Part shown: positions 28,036 to 37,570 of the stretch, in pieces
Numbering within the stretch: position 1 is the first letter of the stretch
Layout of the letters: each line of letters opens with the position of its first letter
From: Nesterenkonia sphaerica
GTDB taxonomy: Bacteria; Actinomycetota; Actinomycetes; Actinomycetales; Micrococcaceae
Assembly: GCF_005771565.1 (NCBI RefSeq)
Contig: NZ_VAWA01000009.1
Location: 45,310 to 109,309, forward strand
Direction: 5' to 3'
Length of the DNA stretch: 64,000 nt
Position numbers and translations under genes: made by a program
Notes under the pieces: model-generated
The model's database searches: none
Seen by the model: the letters and a program-made list of their open reading frames with translations, nothing else
Told to the model about the DNA's origin: nothing

Positions 28036-29144
28036 CGGGGCCCCTCCTCGCTCAGCGGTGCGGCGGTCTGACTTTTCGACACCCTGGCACGACGGCGCAC
28101 CCAGGGCCCCAGCGTCAGCACAGTCGCCAGACCCAGGGTCAGCGCCATCGCAGCGCTGACCACCTGCCAGGCGACGAAGTTGAAGGAGATGGAGCCGAAG
28201 GCGATCAGTCCAGCCCACAGGTAGAGCAGCAGCACCGCCTGGGCGTGGGAGTATCCGGAGTCCAGCAGCTTGTGGTGCAGGTGTCCCCGATCCGGGGCAA
28301 ACGGGCTCTGGCCCCGCCACGCCCGGCGGATCACAGCCAGAAACAGGTCCAGCACCGGCATATAGGCGGGGATGTTCCGGAAGCGGAACTGTTCCTGGTG
28401 CAGGTCCAAGGAGCTTGTGGCGATCACCGCTGCGGTGGCCATCACGAAGCCCAGCAGCATGGCCCCGGTGTCACCCATGATGAGCTTCGACGGGTAGAAG
28501 TTGTGCGGCAGAAAGCCCAGGCAGGAACCGACCAGCACCGCCATCAGCAGCGTGCCGAGATGAGAGGGTTCAAACTCGCGAATCGACAGCGTGAGCAGAT
28601 AGCTGTAGATGAAAAAGGCCGCCCCGCCAATGGCAGCCACTCCCGCTGCGAGTCCGTCAAGGCCGTCAATGAAGTTGAAGGCATTGATCGTCAGGACCAC
28701 CAGGAAGACAGTCAGCACTCCTTGCAGCAGCGGCCCGCCGACGCCGAGCCAGCCCACCGGCATCACCTCCAGTTGGATGCCGTGGACCACTAGGAGCACC
28801 CCGGAGGTGATCTGCGCGGCCAGTTTGACCAGCCAGTGGATGTCCCAGGCGTCGTCGGCCAGACCGGTGACCATGATCAGCGTCATTGCCAGCATCACGC
28901 CCAGCACCTGCGTGAGATCGGCGAATATTCCCGTGAAAAGCGGAATCACGGCGGAGACCCCGATCCCAGCGAGCATCCCAGCGTAGATGGCCATGCCGCC
29001 CCAACGAGGTTTGACCTCGGTGTGGATATCCCGGGAGCGAATGCCGGTGTAGATGCCCAGGCGGAGCGCAAGTCTGCGCACCGGTGGGGTCAGCACATAG
29101 GTGGTGGCGGCTGCGGCGGTGAGAACGATCAGAAAATAGATCAC
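28032..29144 (-). CDS. wecA: WecA/TagO-like GlcNAc-1-phosphate transferase
   Basis: A 370-aa polytopic enzyme of the MraY/WecA family that moves a sugar-1-phosphate from a UDP-sugar to polyprenyl phosphate, the first step in wall-polymer glycan synthesis. It has the Mg-binding GLADDAWDIHW (DDxxD), the NAFNFIDGLDGLAAG motif and the His-rich DRGHLHHKLLDSG typical of the WecA branch. GTG at 29144 overlaps the tsaC stop (GTGA). It could supply the lipid-linked primer for the LCP ligases at 4.9 and 14.3 kb. Confidence 0.92.
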   Translation of the reverse strand: MIYFLIVLTAAAATTYVLTPPVRRLALRLGIYTGIRSRDIHTEVKPRWGGMAIYAGMLAGIGVSAVIPLFTGIFADLTQVLGVMLAMTLIMVTGLADDAWDIHWLVKLAAQITSGVLLVVHGIQLEVMPVGWLGVGGPLLQGVLTVFLVVLTINAFNFIDGLDGLAAGVAAIGGAAFFIYSYLLTLSIREFEPSHLGTLLMAVLVGSCLGFLPHNFYPSKLIMGDTGAMLLGFVMATAAVIATSSLDLHQEQFRFRNIPAYMPVLDLFLAVIRRAWRGQSPFAPDRGHLHHKLLDSGYSHAQAVLLLYLWAGLIAFGSISFNFVAWQVVSAAMALTLGLATVLTLGPWVRRRARVSKSQTAAPLSEEGPR

Positions 29145-29788
29145 TCCGCAGCAGCCACCTCGGGCACCACTGCCTGGAGTTCGTGGAGGGGGATCGTCCC
29201 GTGGCGGACCACAGTGGGCGCCTCACGGGTGCAGTCGACAATGGTCGAAGCCTGCTGCTGGGAGCGCTCCCCGTCGTCGAGGTACACCGCGACTGCCTCG
29301 GCCAGCATCTCCTCGGCCGCTGCCACCGATGTGGCTGCGGGAAGACCGGTGCGGTTTGCGCTGGAGACGGCCATTGGCCCCACCGCACCCAGCAGCTCCA
29401 GGGCGACCTCGTCAGCGGGCATGCGCAGCGCCACGGTGCCGCGGGTCTCCCCCAGGTCCCAGGCCAGCGAAGGTTGGGCATGCAGAATCAGCGTCAGACC
29501 CCCAGGCCAGAATGTGTCAGCCAGCTGGCGCGCAGCCTCGGGTATCTCGGTGGCGAGGGCGTCCATCACCTCAGTCCGGGCAATGAGCACCGGCGGGGGC
29601 ATGGTCCGGTCGCGGCCCTTGGCGGCCAGCAGCACGGCCACAGCTTGTGGGCTGAATGCGTCCACCCCGATTCCATATACCGTGTCAGTCGGCAGCACCA
29701 CTGGGGCGCCGCGGTTCAGGGCACTGCGGGCGGCATCGATGGCGGTCTCGCGCTGCTGGGGCTCGGTGACGTCATAGGTCTCGCTCAC
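29141..29788 (-). CDS. tsaC: L-threonylcarbamoyladenylate synthase (YrdC/Sua5)
   Basis: A 215-aa YrdC-domain enzyme that makes threonylcarbamoyl-AMP for the t6A37 modification of ANN-decoding tRNAs. It shows VVLPTDTVYGIGVDAF, LLAAKGRDRTMPPPVLI, FWPGGLTLIL and VALRMPAD. It is the short form without the C-terminal Sua5 domain. GTG at 29788 follows the prmC stop by 13 bases. Confidence 0.93.
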   Translation of the reverse strand: MSETYDVTEPQQRETAIDAARSALNRGAPVVLPTDTVYGIGVDAFSPQAVAVLLAAKGRDRTMPPPVLIARTEVMDALATEIPEAARQLADTFWPGGLTLILHAQPSLAWDLGETRGTVALRMPADEVALELLGAVGPMAVSSANRTGLPAATSVAAAEEMLAEAVAVYLDDGERSQQQASTIVDCTREAPTVVRHGTIPLHELQAVVPEVAAAE

Positions 29789-29801
29789 GCGCAGTATTCT
29801 T

Positions 29802-30728
29802 TCACGCTGCCGGCTCGGATGTGGACCGGACTCTCGCCGAGGTGGCGCGCTGCCGACCTGTGAGGTCCTGGTGGCTCTGCACGCTGGTCAGCGCCGGCTC
29901 AGCCCGGCAGAGCCCAGCCACCGCCTCGGCCTGCACCTCGGCGTGTTCCAGGATCAGCCGGCCGCCGGGGGCCAGCACGGTCACCGCCGCACTCACCACG
30001 GCCGCGGGAAGCTCCAGTCCCTCGGGTCCTCCTCCGTAGAGCGCGATCTCAGGGTCATGGTCACGAACTTCCTGCTCGACCGGCACCATGTGGGGAGGAA
30101 TATAGGGCGGATTGGAGACCACAACGTCGAAGGAGCTTCCTCCCCCGGCGGGATCCTGACTCCACTGCTGGGGGAAGTCACGCAGATCGCACTGATGCAG
30201 GGTCACCTTACTGGCCGTGGCGGGCAGCCGCTGGAAGTTCAGCTGCGCCCAGGCGGCGGCCTCGGCGGAGAGTTCCACGGCATGAACCTCTGCATTCGGG
30301 AACTCCAAGGCGATCGAGGCCGCGATCGCTCCGGAGCCGGTGCCGAGATCCACCACGCGGGGGGCGCGGACTCCTTCACTGTGGAGCGTGCGCAGGTGCT
30401 GCAGCGCCAGCTCCACGACTGTTTCCGTCTCCGGACGGGGGACGAACACGCCTGGACCCACCCGAAGCTCGAGCCACCGGAAGGGTGCAAACCCTGTGAT
30501 GTGCTGCAGCGGAACCCGGCGGGCGCGCTCCTCGATCAGCTCCCAGAACCGGGTCTGCTGCGGGTCCGCAGGGTGAGCGCCGGTGCCGGAGAGCGCCTGC
30601 AGCTGCAGCTGTGCGCGGCTGAGCCCCCAGGCGTGGGCGGCCAGCAGCTCTGCGTCTGTGTGGCAGCTGGCAATGCCTGCCGCAGCAAGGCGCTCAGCGC
30701 CCCGGCGGATCGTGAGCTGGAGGTCCAT
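29802..30728 (-). CDS. prmC: Release factor glutamine methyltransferase
   Basis: A 308-aa enzyme that methylates the Gln of the GGQ motif in release factors. It has an N-terminal helical substrate-binding domain, FVPRPETETVVELAL, SAM-binding VVDLGTGSGAIAASIALE and the catalytic VVSNPPYIP. It sits just downstream of prfA, its substrate. Confidence 0.95.
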   Translation of the reverse strand: MDLQLTIRRGAERLAAAGIASCHTDAELLAAHAWGLSRAQLQLQALSGTGAHPADPQQTRFWELIEERARRVPLQHITGFAPFRWLELRVGPGVFVPRPETETVVELALQHLRTLHSEGVRAPRVVDLGTGSGAIAASIALEFPNAEVHAVELSAEAAAWAQLNFQRLPATASKVTLHQCDLRDFPQQWSQDPAGGGSSFDVVVSNPPYIPPHMVPVEQEVRDHDPEIALYGGGPEGLELPAAVVSAAVTVLAPGGRLILEHAEVQAEAVAGLCRAEPALTSVQSHQDLTGRQRATSARVRSTSEPAA

Positions 30729-30754
30729 GGGTGTGCGACTTGAGGCTACGTGGC

Positions 30755-31855
30755 CTACTGGTGGGAGAGCGCGTCGAGCCGCTCCTGCTCATCCAGTTGG
30801 ATGCAGGAGGCGATGACGGCTTCGAGGTCGCCGTTGATGACCGCGTCGAGATTATAGGCCTTGTAGCCGGTGCGGTGATCTGCGATCCGGTTCTCCGGGA
30901 AGTTGTAGGTGCGGATCCGTTCGGAGCGGTCCATGGTGCGCACCTGGGACTTCCGGGCCTCCGCGCTTTCGGCGTCGAGCTGTTCCTGCTGATGTGCCAG
31001 GAGTCTGGAGCGCAGCACTCGCATGGCAGCCTCTTTGTTCTGCAACTGGGACTTCTCGTTCTGCATCGCCACCACAATCCCGGTGGGGAGGTGGGTGATG
31101 CGCACCGCGGAGTCGGTGGTGTTCACGCTTTGTCCCCCCGGCCCGGAGGAGCGGTAGACGTCGATCTTGAGGTCGTTCTGGGAGATGTCGATCTCTTCAG
31201 GCTCATCAACCTCAGGAAGGACCAGAACGCCGGCGGCGGAGGTGTGGATCCGCCCCTGCGACTCCGTCTCAGGGACCCGCTGCACCCGGTGAACTCCGCC
31301 TTCGTACTTCAGGTGCGCGTAGACCCCCTCGGCGGGGTCGTTGGTGTGGGACTTAATCGCCACCTGGACATCCTTGTATCCCCCCAGATCCGACGGCGTG
31401 GCAGAGAGAAGCTCGGCCTTCCAGCCCTTGGACTCAGCGTATCGGGTGTACATCCGCAGCAAGTCACCGGCAAAGAGTGCGGCCTCGTCACCGCCTGCCC
31501 CGCCCTTGATCTCCACGATGGCGTTGCGCACATCGTTCTCATCGCGAGGAATGAGCATCCGCAGCAGCCGCTCCGAGGCCTCCTGCAGCTGCTCCTGCAG
31601 GCGGGGGACTTCTGCGGCGAACTCGGCGTCGTCCTCGCCGAGCTCCCGCGCGGCATCCAGATCACCTTGCAGCTGCGTCCAGCGCCGGTGCGCCTCGACC
31701 ACTCCGTTGAGCTGCGCATAGCGCCGGCCGAGCTTCCGAGCCAGCGACTGGTCGGCATGGGTCTCCGGCTCAGCCAGCCGGGCCTGCAGCTCCTTGTGCT
31801 CCTCAATGAGGCCGCCGACGGAGTCGAACATGCGGGGGTTGATCTCGGTGCTCAT
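30755..31855 (-). CDS. prfA: Peptide chain release factor 1
   Basis: A 366-aa class I release factor for UAA/UAG. The GGQ catalytic motif is at 240-242 ([15 protein letters not shown]) and the codon-reading tripeptide is PET at 195-197 (PxT, type 1) in [19 protein letters not shown]. The ATG at 31855 follows AGGAAGG. It is separated from rho by a hairpin but may be read through from it. Confidence 0.97.
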   Translation of the reverse strand: MSTEINPRMFDSVGGLIEEHKELQARLAEPETHADQSLARKLGRRYAQLNGVVEAHRRWTQLQGDLDAARELGEDDAEFAAEVPRLQEQLQEASERLLRMLIPRDENDVRNAIVEIKGGAGGDEAALFAGDLLRMYTRYAESKGWKAELLSATPSDLGGYKDVQVAIKSHTNDPAEGVYAHLKYEGGVHRVQRVPETESQGRIHTSAAGVLVLPEVDEPEEIDISQNDLKIDVYRSSGPGGQSVNTTDSAVRITHLPTGIVVAMQNEKSQLQNKEAAMRVLRSRLLAHQQEQLDAESAEARKSQVRTMDRSERIRTYNFPENRIADHRTGYKAYNLDAVINGDLEAVIASCIQLDEQERLDALSHQ

Positions 31856-31890
31856 AAGCCTTCCTGGGACAACAGCGTTGCGGGAGGTGA

Positions 31891-31930
31891 AGGCCCCGTC
31901 AGCTGTCCGTGGCCGGAAGCGACGGGGCCT
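31891..31930 (-). terminator. Hairpin downstream of rho
   Basis: AGGCCCCGTC (31891-31900) pairs perfectly with GACGGGGCCT (31921-31930) around a 20-base loop, starting 18 bases after the rho stop and ending 35 bases before prfA. It could terminate or attenuate transcription between rho and prfA. No U-run. Confidence 0.6.
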
Positions 31931-31948
31931 CGCCCTGGGGTCTCGGCC

Positions 31949-33826
31949 CTAGTCGCCGTTGCCGCCCAGGGTCGTCTTCTGGGTCAGCAGCAGGAACTCT
32001 GCATTGGAGCTGGTGTCCTTGATCTTCTTCAGCAGAAGGTCCAGGCCCTGCTCCTGCTCCAGCCCGGAGAGCACCCGGCGCAGCTTCCACATGATCTGAA
32101 CCTCTTGGGGTGAGAGCAGGTTCTCTTCACGTCGGGTGGAGGATTCCGACACGCTGATGGCGGGGAAGATACGCTTGTCAGCCAGCCGGCGGGACAGGCG
32201 CAGCTCCATATTGCCGGTGCCCTTGAACTCCTCAAAGATGACTTCATCCATCTTGGAGCCGGTCTCCACCAGGGCGGTGGCCAGGATCGTCAGCGAGCCG
32301 CCGTGCTCAATATTGCGGGCCGCGCCGAAGAACCGCTTGGGCGGGTAGAGCGCATTGGCGTCCACACCACCGGAGAGGATCCGGCCCGACGCCGGGGCTG
32401 CCGTGTTGTACGCACGGCCCAGCCGCGTCATGGAGTCCAGCAGCACCACGACATCTTTGCCGACCTCCACCAGTCGCTTGGCTCGCTCGATTGCCAGCTC
32501 AGCAACGGTGGTGTGATCGTCGGCGGGACGGTCGAAGGTGGAGGCGATGACCTCACCGTCGACGGTGCGCTGCATGTCGGTGACTTCCTCGGGGCGCTCA
32601 TCGACCAGCACCATCATCAGGTGCACCTCTGGGTTGTTGGCCTTGATCGCCCGGGCCAGGGACTGCAGGATGATGGTCTTGCCCGCCTTGGGTGGGGAGA
32701 CGATCAGACCGCGCTGGCCCTTGCCGATCGGCGCCACGAGATCAATCAGGCGCGTGCTGAGGTCTTTGGGATCGCCTTCCAGGCGCAGCCGATCCTGCGG
32801 GTAGAGCGGAGTCAGCTTATTGAAGTCCACCCGGTCGGTGTTGGCCTCGGCAGGGCGACCGTTGACCTTCTCCACCTTCACCAGGGCGGCGAACTTCTGC
32901 CGCTTGTTCTGCTTCTGGTTCTCCTGCGGGGCCTTGATGAATCCGGTCACCACATCTCCCTTGCGCAGGTTGTTCTTCTTCACCTGCTGCAAGGAGACAT
33001 AGACATCATTCTGACCGGGGAGGTACCCGGAGGTGCGCACGAACGCGTAGTTGTCGAGCACATCGAGGATGCCGGCGATCGGGATCAGCTGGTCATCTTC
33101 AGTGAAGTCAGTGTCGTCATGCTCGGGCCCGCGGTTGCGGTCGCGCCCCCGGCGGTTCCGGTCATTGCGGTTTCGCCGCCGGTTGCGACGATCGTTGCGG
33201 TCGTCGTCCTGATCATTGTCGCTGTCACTGTCGCGACCGCTGTTGTCCTGGTCCCTGCGCTGATCCTGCGAGTCGTTCTGGTTGGACTGGCGGGACTGCT
33301 TCTTCTCAGCGCGCTGCTGGCGCTGGTCATCACCGCGGTCGCGGCCCTCTTTGGTGGAGTCAGACTCAGAGCTGGCGTTGTCTCCGCCGGCACGGCCCTC
33401 TTCGCCCTTGCCGCGTCCACGGCGGTGGCGGTTGTTGCCCTTGGAGGGGGTCTCCCCCTCGCCCTGGGCAGCACCCTTGGACGAGTCGCCCTTGGAGGAA
33501 TCACGCGTGTCCTCCCCCTTGACGGGGGCACCGCGGTCGGTCTCTCCTTCGGCTGCTGGTGTGCCGTTGTTCTCGGCAGCCGACTGGGGCTGCTCGGCTG
33601 GCTTCTGCTGCTTCTTGTCCCGGTCGGCGACCGCACCTCCGCGCTGGTGGGCAGAGATGGCTTCCACCAGGTCAGACTTCCGCATCCGGGAAGACCCGGC
33701 GATGCCGAGTTGGGAGGCCAATGCCTTCAGCTGCGCAAGTTTCAGTCCGGCAAGCCCGGTATTTGTGGTGCTGTCGGCGTCGTTCTTCACGTCCTGAGGG
33801 GCTTCCTCAGTGGTGGTTTCTGTCAC
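31949..33826 (-). CDS. rho: Transcription termination factor Rho, extended
   Basis: A 625-aa Rho. A short Rho_N/SAP-like helical domain ([30 protein letters not shown]) is followed by a disordered insertion of about 190 residues rich in Arg, Asp, Asn, Gln and Gly. Then come the RNA-binding cold-shock fold ([20 protein letters not shown]) and the ATPase with [29 protein letters not shown] and the R-loop/Q-loop region. It ends transcripts by hexameric RNA translocation. The start is GTG at 33826 with AAGGA upstream; a frame open to 33889 lacks support. Confidence 0.96.
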   Translation of the reverse strand: MTETTTEEAPQDVKNDADSTTNTGLAGLKLAQLKALASQLGIAGSSRMRKSDLVEAISAHQRGGAVADRDKKQQKPAEQPQSAAENNGTPAAEGETDRGAPVKGEDTRDSSKGDSSKGAAQGEGETPSKGNNRHRRGRGKGEEGRAGGDNASSESDSTKEGRDRGDDQRQQRAEKKQSRQSNQNDSQDQRRDQDNSGRDSDSDNDQDDDRNDRRNRRRNRNDRNRRGRDRNRGPEHDDTDFTEDDQLIPIAGILDVLDNYAFVRTSGYLPGQNDVYVSLQQVKKNNLRKGDVVTGFIKAPQENQKQNKRQKFAALVKVEKVNGRPAEANTDRVDFNKLTPLYPQDRLRLEGDPKDLSTRLIDLVAPIGKGQRGLIVSPPKAGKTIILQSLARAIKANNPEVHLMMVLVDERPEEVTDMQRTVDGEVIASTFDRPADDHTTVAELAIERAKRLVEVGKDVVVLLDSMTRLGRAYNTAAPASGRILSGGVDANALYPPKRFFGAARNIEHGGSLTILATALVETGSKMDEVIFEEFKGTGNMELRLSRRLADKRIFPAISVSESSTRREENLLSPQEVQIMWKLRRVLSGLEQEQGLDLLLKKIKDTSSNAEFLLLTQKTTLGGNGD

Positions 33827-34031
33827 GAAGGTTCCTTCTCCCTCGTCAGGCAGACCGCGTTCAGATGCGGCCAACGGTTTCCATGGCAATCTTTCGCGTC
33901 AACGCGGTGAAGAATTCCCGTTCAGTACACTCGTGTACACACTCGGGCTGAACACATCAATAGGTGCGTGCTGTGTTAATGACCCGGCTGGGAGCGCGAA
34001 CTGCGCGAAAGGCACTCGGCGATAACTGTGA
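33827..34031 (-). other. rho leader / thrB-rho intergenic region
   Basis: These 205 bases hold no gene. The stretch is less GC-rich than its surroundings and includes a near-palindrome, GTACAC-TC-GTGTAC (33925-33938). Rho genes often control themselves through long leaders, so this is a candidate autoregulatory 5' UTR; no conserved riboswitch fold is recognised. Confidence 0.4.
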
Positions 34032-35066
34032 TCACCGCAGTGACTCAACTATAACACCTGTATGGGCGATCGGCAGATTCGCCGGGGTAAAAGTGCACTG
34101 ACCGGGGTGTTCGCGCTCGAAGGCCTGCACCGCCTCCATGACGTGGTCTGCGTGTGCGGTGTCGGTGAGCACAATCACCGCCGGACCAGCGCCGGAGATC
34201 ACCGCGGCAAAGCCCTGCCTTCGCAGCGAATCCACCAGTGACATGGACAGCGGGAAGGCTTGCCGCCGGTACTCCTGGTGCAGGAAGTCCTCGGTGGCCT
34301 CCAGCAGCAGCGCCGGGTCTGCGGTGAGCGCGTGCACCAGAAGGGCCGCCCGGGAGCTGTTCTTGGCTGCCTGATCGTGGGGAACGCTGCCGGGCAGCAG
34401 GTCACGGGCCGCCTGGGTGGACTGGGTGAAGGAAGGTACTGCCACCACACACCTGAGCTCCGGGTGCACATCCAGGGGCGCTGTCCGGAACGTCGGTTCG
34501 GAACTCTGGGAGGCCAGCCAGGACACCGCCGCGCCTCCCCGCAGCGCAGGCGCGTAGTTGTCCGGATGGCCTTCCATCCGCGAGCCGATCTGCAGCTGCT
34601 CGTCCTCGCTGAGCCCACCGGGCAGAAGCTGATGAGCCGTCTTGACCGCTGTGGCGATGGCCGCGGCGGAGGAGCCCAGCCCGCGCGAGTGCGGAATAGT
34701 GTTCTGCGCCTGCACCTGAAGATCTGGCAGGTGGTACCCCTCCGCGGCAAGAATCCGCTCCACGGTGCTGATCACCAGATGGGAGGCATCGGCAGGCAGC
34801 TCTCCGGCCCCTTCGCCGGTGACAACGACGTCGACCTCAGGCCGCTCCGGATTGCGGCGGGGCCGGGCGGAGACGACAATCTCATCTCGCCACTCCAGGG
34901 CGAGCCCCAGGGTGTCATAGCCCGGACCGAGGTTGGCGCTGGTGGCTGGCACCCGCAACCGGAAGTGTGTTTCGGCGCTGAGCGGGGCGCGCAGCTGAGC
35001 AGCCGGGGTCCCGGCTGCCGCCTCGGCGCCGAGGCCTTGGCCCAAGCGCCCGACCTGAAGTCCCAT
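34032..35066 (-). CDS. thrB: Homoserine kinase
   Basis: A 344-aa GHMP kinase that phosphorylates homoserine for threonine synthesis. It has VPATSANLGPGYDTLGLAL, the ATP-binding PHSRGLGSSAAAI and the C-terminal AVISGAGPAVIVL. The ATG at 35066, 7 bases after the thrC stop, was preferred; an ATG at 35108 would overlap thrC by 35 bases. Neither has a clear ribosome binding site, so coupling to thrC is likely. Confidence 0.93.
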   Translation of the reverse strand: MGLQVGRLGQGLGAEAAAGTPAAQLRAPLSAETHFRLRVPATSANLGPGYDTLGLALEWRDEIVVSARPRRNPERPEVDVVVTGEGAGELPADASHLVISTVERILAAEGYHLPDLQVQAQNTIPHSRGLGSSAAAIATAVKTAHQLLPGGLSEDEQLQIGSRMEGHPDNYAPALRGGAAVSWLASQSSEPTFRTAPLDVHPELRCVVAVPSFTQSTQAARDLLPGSVPHDQAAKNSSRAALLVHALTADPALLLEATEDFLHQEYRRQAFPLSMSLVDSLRRQGFAAVISGAGPAVIVLTDTAHADHVMEAVQAFEREHPGQCTFTPANLPIAHTGVIVESLR

Positions 35067-35073
35067 CTGCGGC

Positions 35074-36156
35074 TCAGAGCCCCAAGGTGCGGGCGACGGT
35101 TTCGACATCCTGCGGCACCTGGGTCGGGGCGGCGTCGTTGCCTTGACTGGTCTGCAGCTCCGGGTTGTTGATGGCCCAATCGGGGTCTTTCAGCCCGTGA
35201 CCGGTGACGGTGATGACCCACGTCTTTCCGGCGGGCACCTGGCCCGCCTCATAGCGCTTGAGAAGCCCTGCCACCCCGGAGGCTGAGGCTGGTTCCACGA
35301 AGACGCCCTCTTTGGCGGAGAGCCATCGGTGGGCAGCCAGGATCTGATCGTCGGTGACCGATTCGATGACCCCGGATGACTCGTCGCGGGCAACCTCAGC
35401 CTGCTCCCATGAGGCCGGGTTACCGATCCGGATGGCCGTGGCCACAGTTTCTGGATCGGTGATGGGGTGTCCTGCGACGATAGGCGCCGCTCCTGCCGCC
35501 TGGAAGCCCCACATCTGCGGCAGGGCGGAGATCAGCTGATCCTGGTGGTATTCCTGGTAGCCCTTCCAGTAGGCGGTGATGTTCCCGGCGTTGCCGACCG
35601 GGAGCAGGTGGTAGTCCGGGGCTGCGCCCAGGGCGTCGACGACTTCGAAGGCGGCAGTCTTCTGACCCTCGATCCGAGCCGGATTGACGGAGTTGACCAA
35701 GAAGACCGGGTAGTTTTCCGCCAGTTTGCGCGCCACATCCAGGCATCCGTCGAAGTTGCCGTCGATCTGGATCAGCTCGGCCCCATGCGCCACGGCTTGG
35801 GAGAGTTTGCCCATGGAGATCTTGCCTGCGGGCACCAGCACCGCGCAGGTCAGTCCGGCCTGGGTGGCATAGGCGGCTGCAGAGGCGGAAGTGTTCCCGG
35901 TGGAGGCGCAGACCACCGCTTTGGCACCGTCGGCCACTGCGGCGGTGATCGCCATGGTCATCCCGCGGTCTTTGAAGGATCCCGTGGGATTCATTCCTTC
36001 GACCTTCAGGTGCACCTCGCCCTGAACCAGCGCAGAGAGCGCTGGGGCATGGACCAGCGGGGTGCCGCCCTCGCCGAGGCTGATGATGCGGTCGCCCTCT
36101 TCCACCGGCAGCCGGTCAAAATACTCCCGGATCACTCCTCGCCACTGATGAGCCAT
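35074..36156 (-). CDS. thrC: Threonine synthase
   Basis: A 360-aa PLP enzyme converting O-phosphohomoserine to threonine. The PLP lysine is K62 in [23 protein letters not shown] and [14 protein letters not shown] bind the phosphate and cofactor. It is the short actinobacterial type without the N-terminal SAM domain. It lies between hom and thrB in the usual order. Confidence 0.96.
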   Translation of the reverse strand: MAHQWRGVIREYFDRLPVEEGDRIISLGEGGTPLVHAPALSALVQGEVHLKVEGMNPTGSFKDRGMTMAITAAVADGAKAVVCASTGNTSASAAAYATQAGLTCAVLVPAGKISMGKLSQAVAHGAELIQIDGNFDGCLDVARKLAENYPVFLVNSVNPARIEGQKTAAFEVVDALGAAPDYHLLPVGNAGNITAYWKGYQEYHQDQLISALPQMWGFQAAGAAPIVAGHPITDPETVATAIRIGNPASWEQAEVARDESSGVIESVTDDQILAAHRWLSAKEGVFVEPASASGVAGLLKRYEAGQVPAGKTWVITVTGHGLKDPDWAINNPELQTSQGNDAAPTQVPQDVETVARTLGL

Positions 36157-36168
36157 GTGCTCTGCTCC

Positions 36169-37518
36169 CTACTTCTCGACTTCGACGCGCAGCACAGAAT
36201 TTACCGTCTTGACCACGTCGAGTCCGCGCAGCTCCTCCACTGTCTCGCGAAGGTCCTTTTCGGTCGCCAGGTGGGTCACCACCTGCACTTTGGCGCCGTT
36301 GTCGCTGTCTTCGACCTCGCCTTCGACGGTGACGCTGCCGGGTTGGCGCATGGACTCAATGGAGACGTGATGGTCGGCCAGCACCCGGGCGATCTCGGCG
36401 ATCACTCCTTCGCGGTCGGCGACCTCCATGTCGATGTAGTACTGCGTGGTGGCTTTGTCGAGCGGCAGCGGGGGGAGGTGGACCTCGCGGGAGATGGTGG
36501 GAGCCTCCGGCACCGGGGTGCGCAGCCGGCGGGCCACGGCGACCACATCGCCCATGATTGCACTCGACGTCGGACGTCCACCTGCCCCCTGGCCGTAGAA
36601 CATCAGCTCGCCGGCGTTCTCAGCGACCACGAAGACCGCGTTGAACGCTCCGCGCACGCTGGCCAGCGGGTGGGTCCGCGGAAGCAGCGTGGGATGGACC
36701 CGCAGCACCACCCCAGGTGCCTGGTTGCGGGTGTGCTTCTCAGCAATGGCCAGCAGCTTGACCACGTACCCGGAGGCCGCAGCGGCCTCGATATCGTCCC
36801 GGGTGACTTCGGTGATGCCTTCGCAGTAGACGTCGTCGAAGCTGAAGGGCGCGTGGAAGGCCAGGGTGCCGAGGATCGCTGCCTTGGCAGCGGCATCGAG
36901 CCCGGCGACGTCGGCGGTGGGGTCGGCTTCGGCATAGCCGAGCTTCTGCGCCTCCTCCAGGGCGTCGTCGAACGCGGCCCCGGTGGTGTCCATCTGATCC
37001 AGCACATAGTTGGTGGTGCCGTTGACGATCCCCATCACCTTGGTGATCCGGTCTCCGGAGAGGGATTCCTCGATCGGGCGCAGGATCGGGATGGCCCCGC
37101 CGACGGAGGCTTCGAAGCGCAGCAGTGCCCCGGTCTCTGCGGCGATCGCGTTGAGTGCGGCGCCTCGGCTGGCCAGCAGTGCCTTATTGCCGGTCACCAC
37201 TGCTGCTCCCCGGCGCAGCGCGCGCTCAATCAGTGCGCTGGCGGGTTCCATACCGCCGATGAGCTCGATGACCAGGTCCGACCGGTCCACCAGTGCTTCC
37301 GCATCAGTGGTGAGCAGCTCCCCCGGAATGCGCCAGTCCCGGGGAGCCTCCGGGTCGCGCACGGCCACGCCGAGGAGCCTGACCGGTGTGCCGACCCGAG
37401 CCGATATCAGCTCCCGCTCCTCCACGAGCGTCTTGGCCACTTGGGCACCGACGTTGCCGGCCCCGAGCAGGCCGATCGTGATCGTTTCGCTCGATGTGGA
37501 CTGCGGCGGCAGGGCCAT
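36169..37518 (-). CDS. hom: Homoserine dehydrogenase
   Basis: A 449-aa enzyme reducing aspartate semialdehyde to homoserine. NAD(P) binding is by ITIGLLGAGNVGAQVA; the catalytic part has GIVNGTTNYVLDQM and KLGYAEADPTADVAGLDAAAK; a C-terminal ACT domain (YYIDMEVADREGVIAEIARVL) gives threonine feedback. The ATG at 37518 has AGAGG 5 bases upstream, better than GTG at 37524. Confidence 0.96.
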   Translation of the reverse strand: MALPPQSTSSETITIGLLGAGNVGAQVAKTLVEERELISARVGTPVRLLGVAVRDPEAPRDWRIPGELLTTDAEALVDRSDLVIELIGGMEPASALIERALRRGAAVVTGNKALLASRGAALNAIAAETGALLRFEASVGGAIPILRPIEESLSGDRITKVMGIVNGTTNYVLDQMDTTGAAFDDALEEAQKLGYAEADPTADVAGLDAAAKAAILGTLAFHAPFSFDDVYCEGITEVTRDDIEAAAASGYVVKLLAIAEKHTRNQAPGVVLRVHPTLLPRTHPLASVRGAFNAVFVVAENAGELMFYGQGAGGRPTSSAIMGDVVAVARRLRTPVPEAPTISREVHLPPLPLDKATTQYYIDMEVADREGVIAEIARVLADHHVSIESMRQPGSVTVEGEVEDSDNGAKVQVVTHLATEKDLRETVEELRGLDVVKTVNSVLRVEVEK

Positions 37519-37570
37519 GATCACCTCTTCAGTGTGGAGTTCGGTTGGGCCGACGCGAACGTCTGTCGGC

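Noticed and set aside
32303..33910. 535-codon plus-strand frame with many Val/Ala/Leu runs
   Set aside because: It is antisense to rho; the apparent hydrophobic segments are the complement of the Arg/Asp-rich insert.
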